A stretch of DNA of 64,000 nt from Ceratopteris richardii (lineage: Eukaryota > Streptophyta > Polypodiopsida > Polypodiales > Pteridaceae): the NCBI GenBank assembly GCA_020310875.1, contig CM035406.1, positions 219,587,363 through 219,651,362 of the forward strand, read 5' to 3'. Below are positions 1-8,787 of the stretch, piece by piece. The position numbers and the translations under genes are program-made. Numbering within the stretch: position 1 is the first letter of the stretch; the number at the start of each line of letters is the position of its first letter. The notes under the pieces are model-generated. The model did not search any database, had not been told where the DNA came from, and worked only from the letters and a program-made list of their open reading frames with translations.

Positions 1-2
1 TC

Positions 3-1817
3 TTGTTTGAGAATGTATTCACGAGATATGGACTACCTATAGAGCTTGTAAGTGATAGAGGCACTCATTTCTTGAACGAAGTGATTGAAAATCTACTCCA
101 AGAATTCTTGGTAATACACAAGAAGTCTGCCCCTTATCACCCTCAAGCTAATGGACAAGCTGAGAGCACTAATAAGATTTTATGCAATGTACTGACGAAA
201 TTAGTGAACACTAAACGCTCTGATTGGGACAAACAGCTACACCATGCTGTTTGGGCATACCGAGTGGCCTACAAAACGGTACTCCAAGCCACCCCCTTTC
301 AGATGGTATTCGGCCAAAACGCTGTGCTACCCTTGGACTTCCTAATCCCTACATTGAGAGTAGCACAAGAACACGAATGGACAGGTCACGAACTCTCCTC
401 TAGGATCTTTGACCTTGAACGATTAGGGGAAACAAGACTAAGAGCCGCTGCAGGAATATATGCCGCCAAGAAGAGACAGAAGGCATATTTCGATGCCCAT
501 GTGAAGGATAAAGGCTTGAAAGCAGGAGATCTCGTCTTGGTCTATACACTCAAACAACACGCGAGGAAGCTAGAAAAGAGAGGCTACGGACCTATGATCA
601 TCAATAGGATCTCCACAAGCGGAGCAGTGCAATTGGCCACCTTAGAGGGTGATGTTCTCCCAAATTATATTAGCGGTTGCAGAGTCAAGTTGTATCAGGA
701 ACCCCTCACGGAGGAAATGCTTAGCCGACTCAACACTGCTAAGAAACGCAAAGAGGAAGACAAGAGAATTAGAGAAGAAGCTCAAGCAGAGGCTTTAGAA
801 CGCATCAGAAGGATGAAACTACGAAGGCAAGGTAGAGTTCAGCCTGCAGCGAATGACTATGCAGACCAAGGATTTCCCATGGCCATGTGTGAAGTCGCAG
901 GAACAAGCTCGCATAGGATAGTTGATAGACGTCCTTTCGTAACCCTAGATATAGGACAAGGAAAAAGTGCAAGGACTGTAAGAGCCTTGATTGACTCAGG
1001 TGCAGCCACTAGTGCTGTTAGAATGTCTTACTGTCAAGAGTTACAGTTAACTGTCCAACCTGTGGAAGCATACCTCATAGGATTGGGAGGCGTGGAAACC
1101 CCTTGCATGGGCGAGGTGGAACTTCCCCTCTACATTCACGAGGAGGCAATGACCGTTAAAGTACTAGTGTGTCAAGATGAGGATCTCACTGAACCTCTCG
1201 TCTTGGGTCAGGATTGGATCTATGACCAAGCAGTCAATCTAAACCTAAGAAGTGGACTTCTCCAGGTTTGGGTCAATCATAGTCGAGTTACAGTAGAATT
1301 AGACAATCGAGCACTCAAGGAACTAGGAAAGGCACAGACCCCTGGTCCTTCCAGGGGTACACATGAAGATGACCATGCTGTTCTTGTCCAAAACTATGTG
1401 TTGCAGAGGAATGAGATTCGCAAAAAAGGAGTCAGGAATGCAAAGGAACTCCCTTCTTTTCCAAAGGCGAGAAAGAGGCAGCAACCCAAGGTGGATCAAA
1501 GGCAGAAGAAGCAGGGTACTACCTATGTCAGAGATCAAAAGTACCTGCGCAGCATAACAGCCCAGCAAAGAGATCAGGTATGGGTGCGGAAAGGCGAACG
1601 ACCGGTTGCACCACCGTCAACTACAGGGGCAAAGCCTCTTATTAGTGACCAACGACACAACGCTAATAAGAAGTTTTTCAGAAAACCGTCTGCTAAAGTA
1701 AAATCTATTTGGGTGCCCAAGAAGTCGATGAAGGCAAGCCCGCAATCAAGACAAATTTGGGTGCCTAAGGCTTGCTTGATGGCACAAGTAGCTACGCTGA
1801 GGCCACAACTTAAATAG
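3..1817 (+). CDS. Integrase C-terminal part, downstream protease-like domain and WVPK linker (fossil gypsy pol end)
   Basis: The frame is open from the window edge. Residues 1-240 are the end of an integrase: the catalytic-core tail (GLPIELVSDRGTHF, then YHPQANGQAESTNK with the DDE-type glutamate) and the C-terminal region ending near LYQEPLTEEML. A basic, charged bridge follows. At about residues 300-440 lies a retropepsin-like domain with LIDSGAATS as the catalytic motif and LVLGQDW as the flap-to-core strand. The rest is basic and contains SIWVPKK and QIWVPKA. Known Ty3/gypsy elements place protease before RT, so a protease-like domain after integrase is unusual. The minus-strand copy at 43599-44060 shows the same order, so it is a family trait. 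A retained pepsin-type accessory domain is an alternative to a working protease. Confidence 0.85.
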   Translation: MFENVFTRYGLPIELVSDRGTHFLNEVIENLLQEFLVIHKKSAPYHPQANGQAESTNKILCNVLTKLVNTKRSDWDKQLHHAVWAYRVAYKTVLQATPFQMVFGQNAVLPLDFLIPTLRVAQEHEWTGHELSSRIFDLERLGETRLRAAAGIYAAKKRQKAYFDAHVKDKGLKAGDLVLVYTLKQHARKLEKRGYGPMIINRISTSGAVQLATLEGDVLPNYISGCRVKLYQEPLTEEMLSRLNTAKKRKEEDKRIREEAQAEALERIRRMKLRRQGRVQPAANDYADQGFPMAMCEVAGTSSHRIVDRRPFVTLDIGQGKSARTVRALIDSGAATSAVRMSYCQELQLTVQPVEAYLIGLGGVETPCMGEVELPLYIHEEAMTVKVLVCQDEDLTEPLVLGQDWIYDQAVNLNLRSGLLQVWVNHSRVTVELDNRALKELGKAQTPGPSRGTHEDDHAVLVQNYVLQRNEIRKKGVRNAKELPSFPKARKRQQPKVDQRQKKQGTTYVRDQKYLRSITAQQRDQVWVRKGERPVAPPSTTGAKPLISDQRHNANKKFFRKPSAKVKSIWVPKKSMKASPQSRQIWVPKACLMAQVATLRPQLK

Positions 1818-2203
1818 CATAACGCAGCGACGCATGCTGCCAGGTCTCATTCGTTCTCGACACTCATGTACACACCAAAACCCAAGAACGTGCATGAAAT
1901 CAATTGTATATGGGTCCCAAAAAGGCCTCGTTTTCAAACCACGACACCGAAAAAGCTCTGTAGAGACTCTCCGAAACCGAAAGCAAAGCCCATTCACTGC
2001 ATTTGGCAGCCTAGGGCCTGTAATAAACCCCCCGACCCCAATTTGTAAATTCATTACCCACTTACTAACTGCAATAGTTTCCTAGGACAACATAATCCCT
2101 AACTACACTCACTGTCTTTATGCACCTACTAACCACTAACGCACCATCTACCTCATGTTAATGTTGTAACGGGGACAACAACGGATTTATTTTGTCCATT
2201 ACA
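1818..2203 (+). other. Spacer between pol and the long downstream ORF
   Basis: About 390 bases separate the pol frame from the next ORF. The first half still carries WVPK-like peptides in another frame (IWVPKRPR near 1908 and IWQPRAC near 2000), so it is a continuation of the linker family. The second half is non-coding. Just beyond it, at 2221-2232, a pyrimidine-rich stretch ending in CAG sits before the ATG at 2255. That resembles a splice acceptor and would suit a subgenomic message, as plant gypsy elements with a third ORF are thought to use. This is inference from sequence only. Confidence 0.5.
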
Positions 2204-5200
2204 ATGTTAACACTTGGTTCTATATTCTCACAGAACCAATCCGCAAACAGGGCCATGGCAGAAGCAGGTACCAGCTCTCAAGCCGGATCTGGTCCCCAAA
2301 TCGTGGACATAGAAACACTTCTCCTTGAGCCACGTCTCACTGCAAGACCGCAAGAGCTTCAAGAAGTGCATGTGCTTCCCATCCAGGATCCTCCTCAAGG
2401 ACACACTTCTCAAGTAGGTAAGCATGCGCATTGGTTCAGTGATGTTGCTGGACCACTGGGCGATGGAACCTACTTCTGGGAAGCAGAATTGGAGTTCAAT
2501 GGCAAATGGGGTCGATACCACTTTTTCACACGCGAATTTGAAAGCTACCAAAATGCTGAAGTCATGAGATCAGTTTGGGTCAAAGCAGGTGTGGAAAGTT
2601 ATTTCAGGACCCACATACCAAAGCCGGATTTTTTACGATGTTCATATCTGATCAGTACAATCACGCCAAGCAGAGTCAAGGGCGGCGACAGCACCTTTGT
2701 GTTGCCATCACTGCTGCCGGGTAATGAGCTCAAAAGATTCAAATTGACCCTCAATCTGGTAAGAGAAGCGTTGGCTATGTATGGCATGCACATACCAACA
2801 GAAAAGGAAACCATGGTTCCAGGTCGAATGAAGCACAAGGATCTTAATAAGCTCAAGGACATGGTGGCAATGACACCTACCATTGCGCTTCACCTGCGAA
2901 CCATCATGCAACATTTTGCGTTTCCCGCCCAAGAACGATTCACAATGCCCCCGAAAAAAATATGGTTCAGTTTATATCTAGCAGAAACCGAAAGCCTACC
3001 CATCAATGTGCCACACTGGATCATAGACCAGATCCACCTAGCACATCAAAGGTGGAACAAGAAACAGAAGAATGTGCTCCACGGGTGTTGTGCTCTGACC
3101 AGAATAATCTATAGATGCCTGGCTTATGACGTGCCTGTTCAGCGGGCACTCGTATGGTCCCGAGTCCAAGAATTCCAAAGAAGACTATCAGCAGCAGGTC
3201 CCCCATCAAAGAAGATGAGGGGGGGAGTCCAACTACCCTGTGCCCAACCAAGGGGAGCTACCGCTACACCAGAAATCACCCCTCCCCAGACACGACGAGT
3301 TAGGCCATTCACAATCCAGTTACCACGACCAAGCACGGAGGGGCCTAATCTGGTGTTTCCACCCATTCCATCCGATTTGGAATTTCCGCAGGGATTTACT
3401 CTTGAGGACCTCACGGATGAAGAGATTGCCAGATTAATCTATGACTCCAACCTCGAAGCCGAAGCAGCGCGAGCTCAGGAACCGCGACCCCAAACAACAT
3501 CGGCCCCCACCCAACCACAAACTGTAGAAGTCGATGTAGATGACCAAGAGGCAGGAGGAGACGAAGAAGAGGCCGACGAAGAACAACACCAAGAATATGA
3601 CAAACTCTCCGAGTTAGCAAGTGCCCCAGCATATTCGGCCCAAATCAAGAGACTATATCGAACCATGCGACTGGTTCAGGAACAACATAAGATGTCTCTA
3701 GAACAGGGCAAAAGACTCATGAACGACTTGCTAGCGGAGGAAGGTGTGGACGAGTTGTTCATTGAGTCCATGAACCTTCATGCTGACGCCGTAGGACTGG
3801 ACGAGGCCATTCATGAGGCAATGGCCTACATACACAGGTTTGAAAAAAGAGTTCCCGTTCGTCCCAGGAGGTCCGGGAAGCAAATTCACATCAATACATC
3901 AGCACCAGGCGAGTCAGCGCAAGCCGAAGAATATCACGAAGCACCGTTGTCACCACCATCCCCACCTCACACTACACAATTCACTCCACCACAGGACACC
4001 AGCACTACCACATCCACTACCACTACCATTGTCATGGGCATCCCACTCTCCCCGGGAATCCAAGTCGGGGGAGTCACAATGCCGACCTTCACCACCCTGT
4101 TCACCGATGTCACATCCACTCCACCCACGATTCCCATCTACACCGTCACTCAAACAGTTGACACGATGGAAACATCACCAGCCACAGCACCGCTCCCTCC
4201 CCCCATGCCACCTTCATCACCCATACCCCCTCCACCCACATCTCCACTTACATCCACAGCATTCACCTCTCCCATTCCCGCCCCCATTCCCCCTGCATCT
4301 TCACCTTTCCCAACATTATTTAATGTAAATAACATATTTTTTGCATTAAACCAATGTGTATACCAGCTCCAACATGAGTACAAAGCTCTGAACAACCGGT
4401 ATCAGCAACTGGAAACGCACCACCAGAACTTACAAACACAATTTCACATTCTACAAACAGAAAATGCAGAACTGAATCAACGCTACGCGACGCTTGAGCA
4501 GGCTCACCAAACATTACTGGCAGCACCCCAACCATCGACAGAATCAGGTGCCAAACAACTAGAAGCTCTGCTCGAGGTATACCAAGCCGATAATCTCAAA
4601 GTCCGGCGTAACCTGGCACTTCTCAGAAAACACATGGCGGCCGCCCTAGAAGAAAACAAGAGGCTGCAGCAGCAAAATGAAGCAAATCTAGAAGCAGCAA
4701 TGGAAGGCTCTCCACACGAAATTGATCCAGAGCAGTTTAAAGCGGTGCCCTCAGAGACAATGAAGACCATCTTGGATAGCTATGCAGATCTATTAGAAGC
4801 TCATGATGACTTGGAAAGGGAACGTGATGCGCTGCGCAATCAACTCCAAGAGCAACAGACGACACCCAAAGTCACAGAAACGACCACGACTTCAGAAGAA
4901 GTCATGGCATTGAAAGAGCAGGTGGCCGAATTACAGGCAAGATTACTCACACTTGAAAGGCAACCCTCTCCAGTGGTCGAACCTGAACCCGAGGATTTGG
5001 TACCCATCGAGGTAGATGAGACGTATGAGGAACCTTACGTTCCTATGCCAATGCCAGGTGGTGAGCAAACCGCAGAAGGAATGGATACGTTAGAAATCGA
5101 AGTACCTGAGTGGCTCCAAACACTAGAGAAAACGGCATCAACTCATGAAGATCGAGTGGCAGTTCAGATCCAATCTATGGCAAAGATAGAGGACACTATT

Positions 5201-6286
5201 ATTAAATCAGAATACTTCCGCAGCATGTCCCACCATAGATGGATCGGAACCAATGATGATCAATACGTGCCCTATTGTATACTCCTGGCGGACTACAATG
5301 CAGAAATCCAACATAAATGCGGCAAACCTCCAACGTTTGCCACACAATTTGGGCCAGATGACATCCCAGAGAGTGCTAAAAAAGGATCCATTCATCAACC
5401 CACTTGGAGGATCCGACTCCTCGAAGCCTATCCGGAGATGGTTCGCACCTGGACGAATATGCCTCTTTTTATTAAATATAACCCTTGTTATGTTCCTGTA
5501 CTTCGCAGACGTACATGGCCAGAGTTTACCATTGCAGTCAAGAATATCAAGGGATGCGCCAAATGGTTAAACTACGTCTATCTAGCACCCCCTCAAGGGC
5601 CTCCCACCGTCAATTACATGATCTCCACTATACGGCACTGGAGCCTCCGATTAAAGAATACCCCTGATGTAATGGCCCAGATGTGCATGAAAATTTTTGA
5701 GTTAATGCTTATTACATTCAGGACATTCAAGAATATCAAGGACCCACACTTCTCAGGCGTCGGATTCCTTACAGGAAACCAAGATTTAGTTTATGACATG
5801 AGCACCACTCCTTCCATAGAGGTGATATACGCTTGGCACGCCAGAATAAAATACCTCCCAGCCTGCTTTAAACAAACATTCGAAGAGATGTTCATAACAG
5901 GGTTCTGGGAATACCACTCAGAAATATTTGTACCTAGACCCTCACATCTCCTCCATTTATTTGCTGTGGAGCGAACCATTCACTCAGAGCAGTTACAGGT
6001 GCCACATCCAGATGTCCCAGGGCCAGTCAATTGGGATGCATTGCTGACAGATCTAGCAAGGGGACTCCGGTTAGAAGAACACCACCTCGCCGCCGATGTT
6101 GTACAATACTACGTACAAAAAGCAGCTAGACAAGGGTCTGTCAGGGGCGACAGACGCGAGAGTGGGGGGGGTGTTGGCAGTAGCCTTGGTACACCAGGAC
6201 TTACAAGACGTGAAAGTCAAAGAAAGGAGTCAGAGCGAAGGGACAGTACAAGCAAACAGGGCAGTCAAAGAAGATCTGGCAAGTAG
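2204..6286 (+). CDS. Very long ORF of unknown family between pol and 3' LTR (about 1,360 residues)
   Basis: An unbroken frame of about 1,360 codons occupies the place where Athila-type elements keep an env-like gene. The first ATG is at 2204; the ATG at 2255 has the better context (gccATGGca). Regions: a probably folded, Trp/Tyr-rich domain (about 65-330); an acidic stretch (about 445-470); a Pro/Thr/Ser-rich low-complexity region (about 580-705); a long heptad-rich coiled coil (about 707-920); a second Trp/Tyr-rich folded domain (about 970-1305); and a basic Ser/Arg tail. I see no signal peptide, transmembrane segment or furin-like site, so it does not look like an envelope protein. The domain-coiled coil-domain layout is more like a structural or cargo-binding protein. 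The product family is not recognised. The last 38 or so codons lie inside the 3' LTR. Confidence 0.75.
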   Translation: MLTLGSIFSQNQSANRAMAEAGTSSQAGSGPQIVDIETLLLEPRLTARPQELQEVHVLPIQDPPQGHTSQVGKHAHWFSDVAGPLGDGTYFWEAELEFNGKWGRYHFFTREFESYQNAEVMRSVWVKAGVESYFRTHIPKPDFLRCSYLISTITPSRVKGGDSTFVLPSLLPGNELKRFKLTLNLVREALAMYGMHIPTEKETMVPGRMKHKDLNKLKDMVAMTPTIALHLRTIMQHFAFPAQERFTMPPKKIWFSLYLAETESLPINVPHWIIDQIHLAHQRWNKKQKNVLHGCCALTRIIYRCLAYDVPVQRALVWSRVQEFQRRLSAAGPPSKKMRGGVQLPCAQPRGATATPEITPPQTRRVRPFTIQLPRPSTEGPNLVFPPIPSDLEFPQGFTLEDLTDEEIARLIYDSNLEAEAARAQEPRPQTTSAPTQPQTVEVDVDDQEAGGDEEEADEEQHQEYDKLSELASAPAYSAQIKRLYRTMRLVQEQHKMSLEQGKRLMNDLLAEEGVDELFIESMNLHADAVGLDEAIHEAMAYIHRFEKRVPVRPRRSGKQIHINTSAPGESAQAEEYHEAPLSPPSPPHTTQFTPPQDTSTTTSTTTTIVMGIPLSPGIQVGGVTMPTFTTLFTDVTSTPPTIPIYTVTQTVDTMETSPATAPLPPPMPPSSPIPPPPTSPLTSTAFTSPIPAPIPPASSPFPTLFNVNNIFFALNQCVYQLQHEYKALNNRYQQLETHHQNLQTQFHILQTENAELNQRYATLEQAHQTLLAAPQPSTESGAKQLEALLEVYQADNLKVRRNLALLRKHMAAALEENKRLQQQNEANLEAAMEGSPHEIDPEQFKAVPSETMKTILDSYADLLEAHDDLERERDALRNQLQEQQTTPKVTETTTTSEEVMALKEQVAELQARLLTLERQPSPVVEPEPEDLVPIEVDETYEEPYVPMPMPGGEQTAEGMDTLEIEVPEWLQTLEKTASTHEDRVAVQIQSMAKIEDTIIKSEYFRSMSHHRWIGTNDDQYVPYCILLADYNAEIQHKCGKPPTFATQFGPDDIPESAKKGSIHQPTWRIRLLEAYPEMVRTWTNMPLFIKYNPCYVPVLRRRTWPEFTIAVKNIKGCAKWLNYVYLAPPQGPPTVNYMISTIRHWSLRLKNTPDVMAQMCMKIFELMLITFRTFKNIKDPHFSGVGFLTGNQDLVYDMSTTPSIEVIYAWHARIKYLPACFKQTFEEMFITGFWEYHSEIFVPRPSHLLHLFAVERTIHSEQLQVPHPDVPGPVNWDALLTDLARGLRLEEHHLAADVVQYYVQKAARQGSVRGDRRESGGGVGSSLGTPGLTRRESQRKESERRDSTSKQGSQRRSGK
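6161..6171 (+). promoter_or_regulatory. Polypurine tract of the Tat-like element
   Basis: The purine run AGTGGGGGGGG directly precedes TGTTGG, the start of the 3' LTR. The minus-strand sibling has a matching G-run before TGTTGA at 41777. This tract primes plus-strand synthesis in LTR retrotransposons. It is also inside the reading frame of the long ORF and encodes a Gly run. Confidence 0.8.
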
Positions 6287-6880
6287 GCCAATATTTTTTC
6301 AAGACATTAATGCAAATCAGAGAGATGGACATGCAGGGAAGAAGAGCAAGTAGGGAGCTTGAAGATATGTATGGCAGATCACTAGAAGAAATCCCTACAA
6401 CAACAGTGATTTTTATAACTAATAATCATTGTAAATCTCATTTCACATTTTTGTAGCTCCATTTTGTGCAAGCCAAGGAGTCCTTGAGCTTGAGGAGCCT
6501 TAGAAGTAGTTGCGTACCAATTTTCATAATTTTTAGATCTTGTTTGAACCCCCAAATAAGCCCTGGAACCTAATTTTTAACTAGGCCGGACACTAGGTCT
6601 GGACAGGGCCAAAAGCTAGTCAAAAACTATAAAAGGAGCTAGAGAGCTCATTTTTGAGGTTAGATTGTAATTGAAACGAACTTGTGAGAGCATTTTGAAA
6701 GTAATCTAAAAAAGCTCCATTGATTCTCACTCTTTGTCTTGCCTTGTGTGCGCGTGTGTGTGTATGTGTGTGCATGCTTGTGTGCTTCTCACTCACGCAC
6801 TTGTGCCGCCACTTGCTCGAGGTCTTCATACCATCCTCACGTCTTCCCGGATTGACATTAAAGGAGGTGCTACTCATCAC
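6172..6880 (+). repeat. 3' LTR of the Tat-like element
   Basis: It begins TGTTGG after the polypurine tract and is homologous to 41150-41777 (minus), about 48650-49226 (plus) and 52161-52505 (plus). Shared landmarks are a Leu/Glu-rich-looking AG-rich stretch, the block CTAGGCCGGACACTAGGTC, the TATA motif ACTATAAAAGGAGC near 6627, and a TG-rich microsatellite near 6748-6780 that seems a fixed part of the LTR. The distal end diverges from the siblings near 6880. Confidence 0.8.
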
Positions 6881-6889
6881 TGAGCTACA

Positions 6890-7721
6890 GGATCCCATGC
6901 TTCCAATAGCATTGACAAATGTACACATATGTACACTACATGCAGAGTTAAGAATCATTGACAAGTTGGTCCGTCTTCACTTGGATTATGCATATTCTAT
7001 CAAGCCTACAACTCTTGCAGATGAGTGCATAAAAAAATGTGAATGTCTTCTTTCAGAAATGGGATTTCATGGTGGTGATGTTCATCTAAGAAAAGATTCA
7101 AAGCTTTCACAAAATACAAGTGATGTACTACAGGATGTCTTAGTGGGAGGTGCAAAAGCAAGGAGATTCTTCAGCAACCATGATGACAAGCAACTAAATG
7201 CCATGTGGAATTGTTGGAAAAAATTTTGTGATGTCACGACTAATGTAAAAAGCAAACCAGAAATAGCAAAAAAGAGAATGGAGGTGTGGGTCAAACTAGA
7301 TATTTTTTTAAGATCATGAGGCAGCAGGTAACATCAAAAAGTTATGTGATAGATTTCAGAAAGGTGACCAAAGAGCTTATAGAAACCATCACAGAGGCAT
7401 GGGGTGCCAAAGACATAACATACTACTTGGTGAGTTCCAAAGATAATTTATTCAATTTATTTTTTTAAATTGAAATAAAGATATGATGAGATTCTTCTGC
7501 TCTTCTAGCATATTCTTCTTGTGCATGGTGCATTTTTTGCAGAAAAAGAACCACTTGCCATATGGAACACCCAAGGCAAGGAAAAATCTCATTATCAAGC
7601 AAGGACAAGCTTCTTTAGGTGCACAAGGAAAGGAGGAGGAGTAACAAAGAGCGATGCCTTCAGAGAGCTTTTTGATTGGTTTTTTAGAAGACAATTACAA
7701 AGGGCCTCATGCCAAATATAA
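6890..7721 (+). pseudogene. Decayed two-exon gene of unknown family, possibly DNA-transposon-like C-terminus
   Basis: Coding sequence runs from about 6890 (NVHICTLHAELRIIDKLVRL) to a stop at 7721. The frame changes once at a T-run near 7303-7311, so this copy is broken. After that it reads to ITYYL, where TTG|GTGAGT is a strong splice donor at about 7430. A pyrimidine-rich stretch ending CTAG at 7508 is the acceptor. Exon 2 encodes HGAFFAEKEPLAIWNTQGKE, then SHYQARTSFF and a GGG-containing turn. From memory, the pattern of an alpha-helical block, a 'HxxxxH'-like strand and 'W-N-Q-G-x-EKSH' resembles C-terminal regions of large transposase-like proteins, but I cannot name a family. The 5' part is lost where the gypsy LTR abuts. 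Confidence 0.5.
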
Positions 7722-8058
7722 TCAGAAGAATATGTCTATCACGACAAAAAATCATCATGTATCAATATCACAAAATGAAAAAGACTACATTTCAAACAGA
7801 GCTTTAATATTTGCAATGTCTTTTATTTCTTTGAGAAATAAAGATGTCATGTATGTACATTTCATGATGTATTAAGCTTTGAAAGAAATATGTCTATAAC
7901 CATCAGATGACTTTGACCAGAGAACAGATCATGGATCAATAACAATTAATATTAGGACATGGATCAGTTACACCAAAAAAATTTGCAATGTCTTATATCA
8001 CATTGGGCAATTTCTGTATATGTACATTTGATGAGTAATAGAATTTGAAAAAATGAAG
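7722..8058. other. AT-rich intergenic stretch
   Basis: About 340 bases lie between two convergent gene ends (plus gene stop at 7721, minus gene stop at 8059). It contains AATAAA-like motifs on the plus strand (for example near 7837) that could serve polyadenylation of the upstream gene. Short phrases such as 'caatgtctt(t/a)tat' recur. No gene or element is seen. Confidence 0.5.
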
Positions 8059-8517
8059 TCATTCCTTGAGTCTCTTTAAAGAGCTTGGCTTTGGCAAATC
8101 ACCTCTATATTTGAGGAACTCTTTTCTCCTGTATCTAGGAATGCTTTTTAAATCTGACACCCCTGTAGCCATTGCATAGCTTGAATAACAAAGAAAGTAC
8201 CCTGCCCTTGAAGCATTGAGTCCTGGGGCACATCCAAAAATTCTGAATGTAGCTGCTCTTTCAAGCAGCAAAACTCTGAAAGCATTAAAGGGTATTGGAG
8301 TAAAACCCATGTATTTTGATAGAGTCCTCAAGGAGAACAATGCAAAGTCTGGCTCCTCACTATAGTGCTTGTGAACAACATAAAAAAAGTCTGGGTTCAA
8401 TTTTGGAAGATAGTGGATAATTGAATGAATATCCACCTTTGCTTTTCCTTTCTCTTTTATGGTTTTTCTTGTTCCCTTGCCCTTGCCAAGGTAGTTGTCT
8501 TCATCCAATATAGTTAA
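8059..8517 (-). CDS. Last exon of unknown gene A (acidic-protein gene)
   Basis: On the minus strand a good acceptor (TTTTTCATTTTTACCATAG) ends at 8518, and the frame is open from 8517 to a stop at 8059, about 152 codons. The peptide begins LTILDEDNYLGKGKGTRK, is Lys-rich at first, then has a hydrophobic core (PDFFYVVHKHYSEEPDFALF, ERAATFRIFG) and a basic end (SLKRLKE). I do not recognise the family. It is assigned to the same transcript as 9426-10448 because of strand, the acceptor, and a hairpin-rich intron-like stretch in between. The upstream donor that keeps frame is not settled, so separate genes remain possible. Confidence 0.5.
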   Translation of the reverse strand, partial: LTILDEDNYLGKGKGTRKTIKEKGKAKVDIHSIIHYLPKLNPDFFYVVHKHYSEEPDFALFSLRTLSKYMGFTPIPFNAFRVLLLERAATFRIFGCAPGLNASRAGYFLCYSSYAMATGVSDLKSIPRYRRKEFLKYRGDLPKPSSLKRLKE

Positions 8518-8612
8518 CTATGGTAAAAATGAAAAACAAGGTCAGATGAAGTGCAAGCACACTTAAGGAGTCATGAAAAGTAACTTGAAACAAACAGACA
8601 AAAAGAAAGAGA

Positions 8613-8679
8613 CCCGACTGATGCAAGCAATTAGGGTCTTCAGAGAAATTCAAATGGTCGTTATCACTTGCATCGGTCG
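8613..8679. repeat. Degenerate copy of the GACCGATGCAAGC hairpin
   Basis: The left arm CGACTGATGCAAGCAAT and the right arm TTATCACTTGCATCGGTCG pair across a loop of about 30 bases. It is the most diverged member of a hairpin family also found at 8788, 9007, 9226, 10983, 11180 and 11366. Confidence 0.6.
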
Positions 8680-8787
8680 TTATCAATATCTCTTTGCAAA
8701 CTACCTAGAAACATGTTATATTTGCTGAAGAAGGTGAATTCTTACATAGCTAGATGTCTATTATCAATGCTGCATGCAACTCCCAGA

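Larger units (their letters stand above)
1..6880 (+). mobile_element. Tat-like Ty3/gypsy element, 3' half
   Basis: This is the downstream part of an LTR retrotransposon that enters from before the window. Parts in order are the integrase end, a second aspartic-protease-like domain, a linker with repeated WVPK motifs, a very long ORF, a G-rich polypurine tract and a 3' LTR. The integrase, protease and linker match the minus-strand copy at 41150-47600 closely, so this is one family. The tRNA-Asp primer site of a sibling copy at 52514 and the integrase sequence put it in the Ogre/Tat/Athila branch. The visible reading frames look whole. The 3' LTR lacks its last few tens of bases, so its boundary with the gene island is approximate. 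Without a 5' LTR its age cannot be measured. Confidence 0.85.

Noticed and set aside
3813-4770. Several open frames overlapping the long ORF in other frames
   Set aside because: They are shadows of its Pro/Thr/His-codon-rich and coiled-coil sections.
2204-6286. Envelope gene reading of the long ORF
   Set aside because: Position fits env-like genes, but there is no signal peptide, transmembrane helix or cleavage site; the coiled coil alone is not enough.
6720-6880. Cys-rich small protein (CVCVCVC) on LTR sequence, also near 41300 and 52360
   Set aside because: It is the translation of the TG microsatellite in the LTR.
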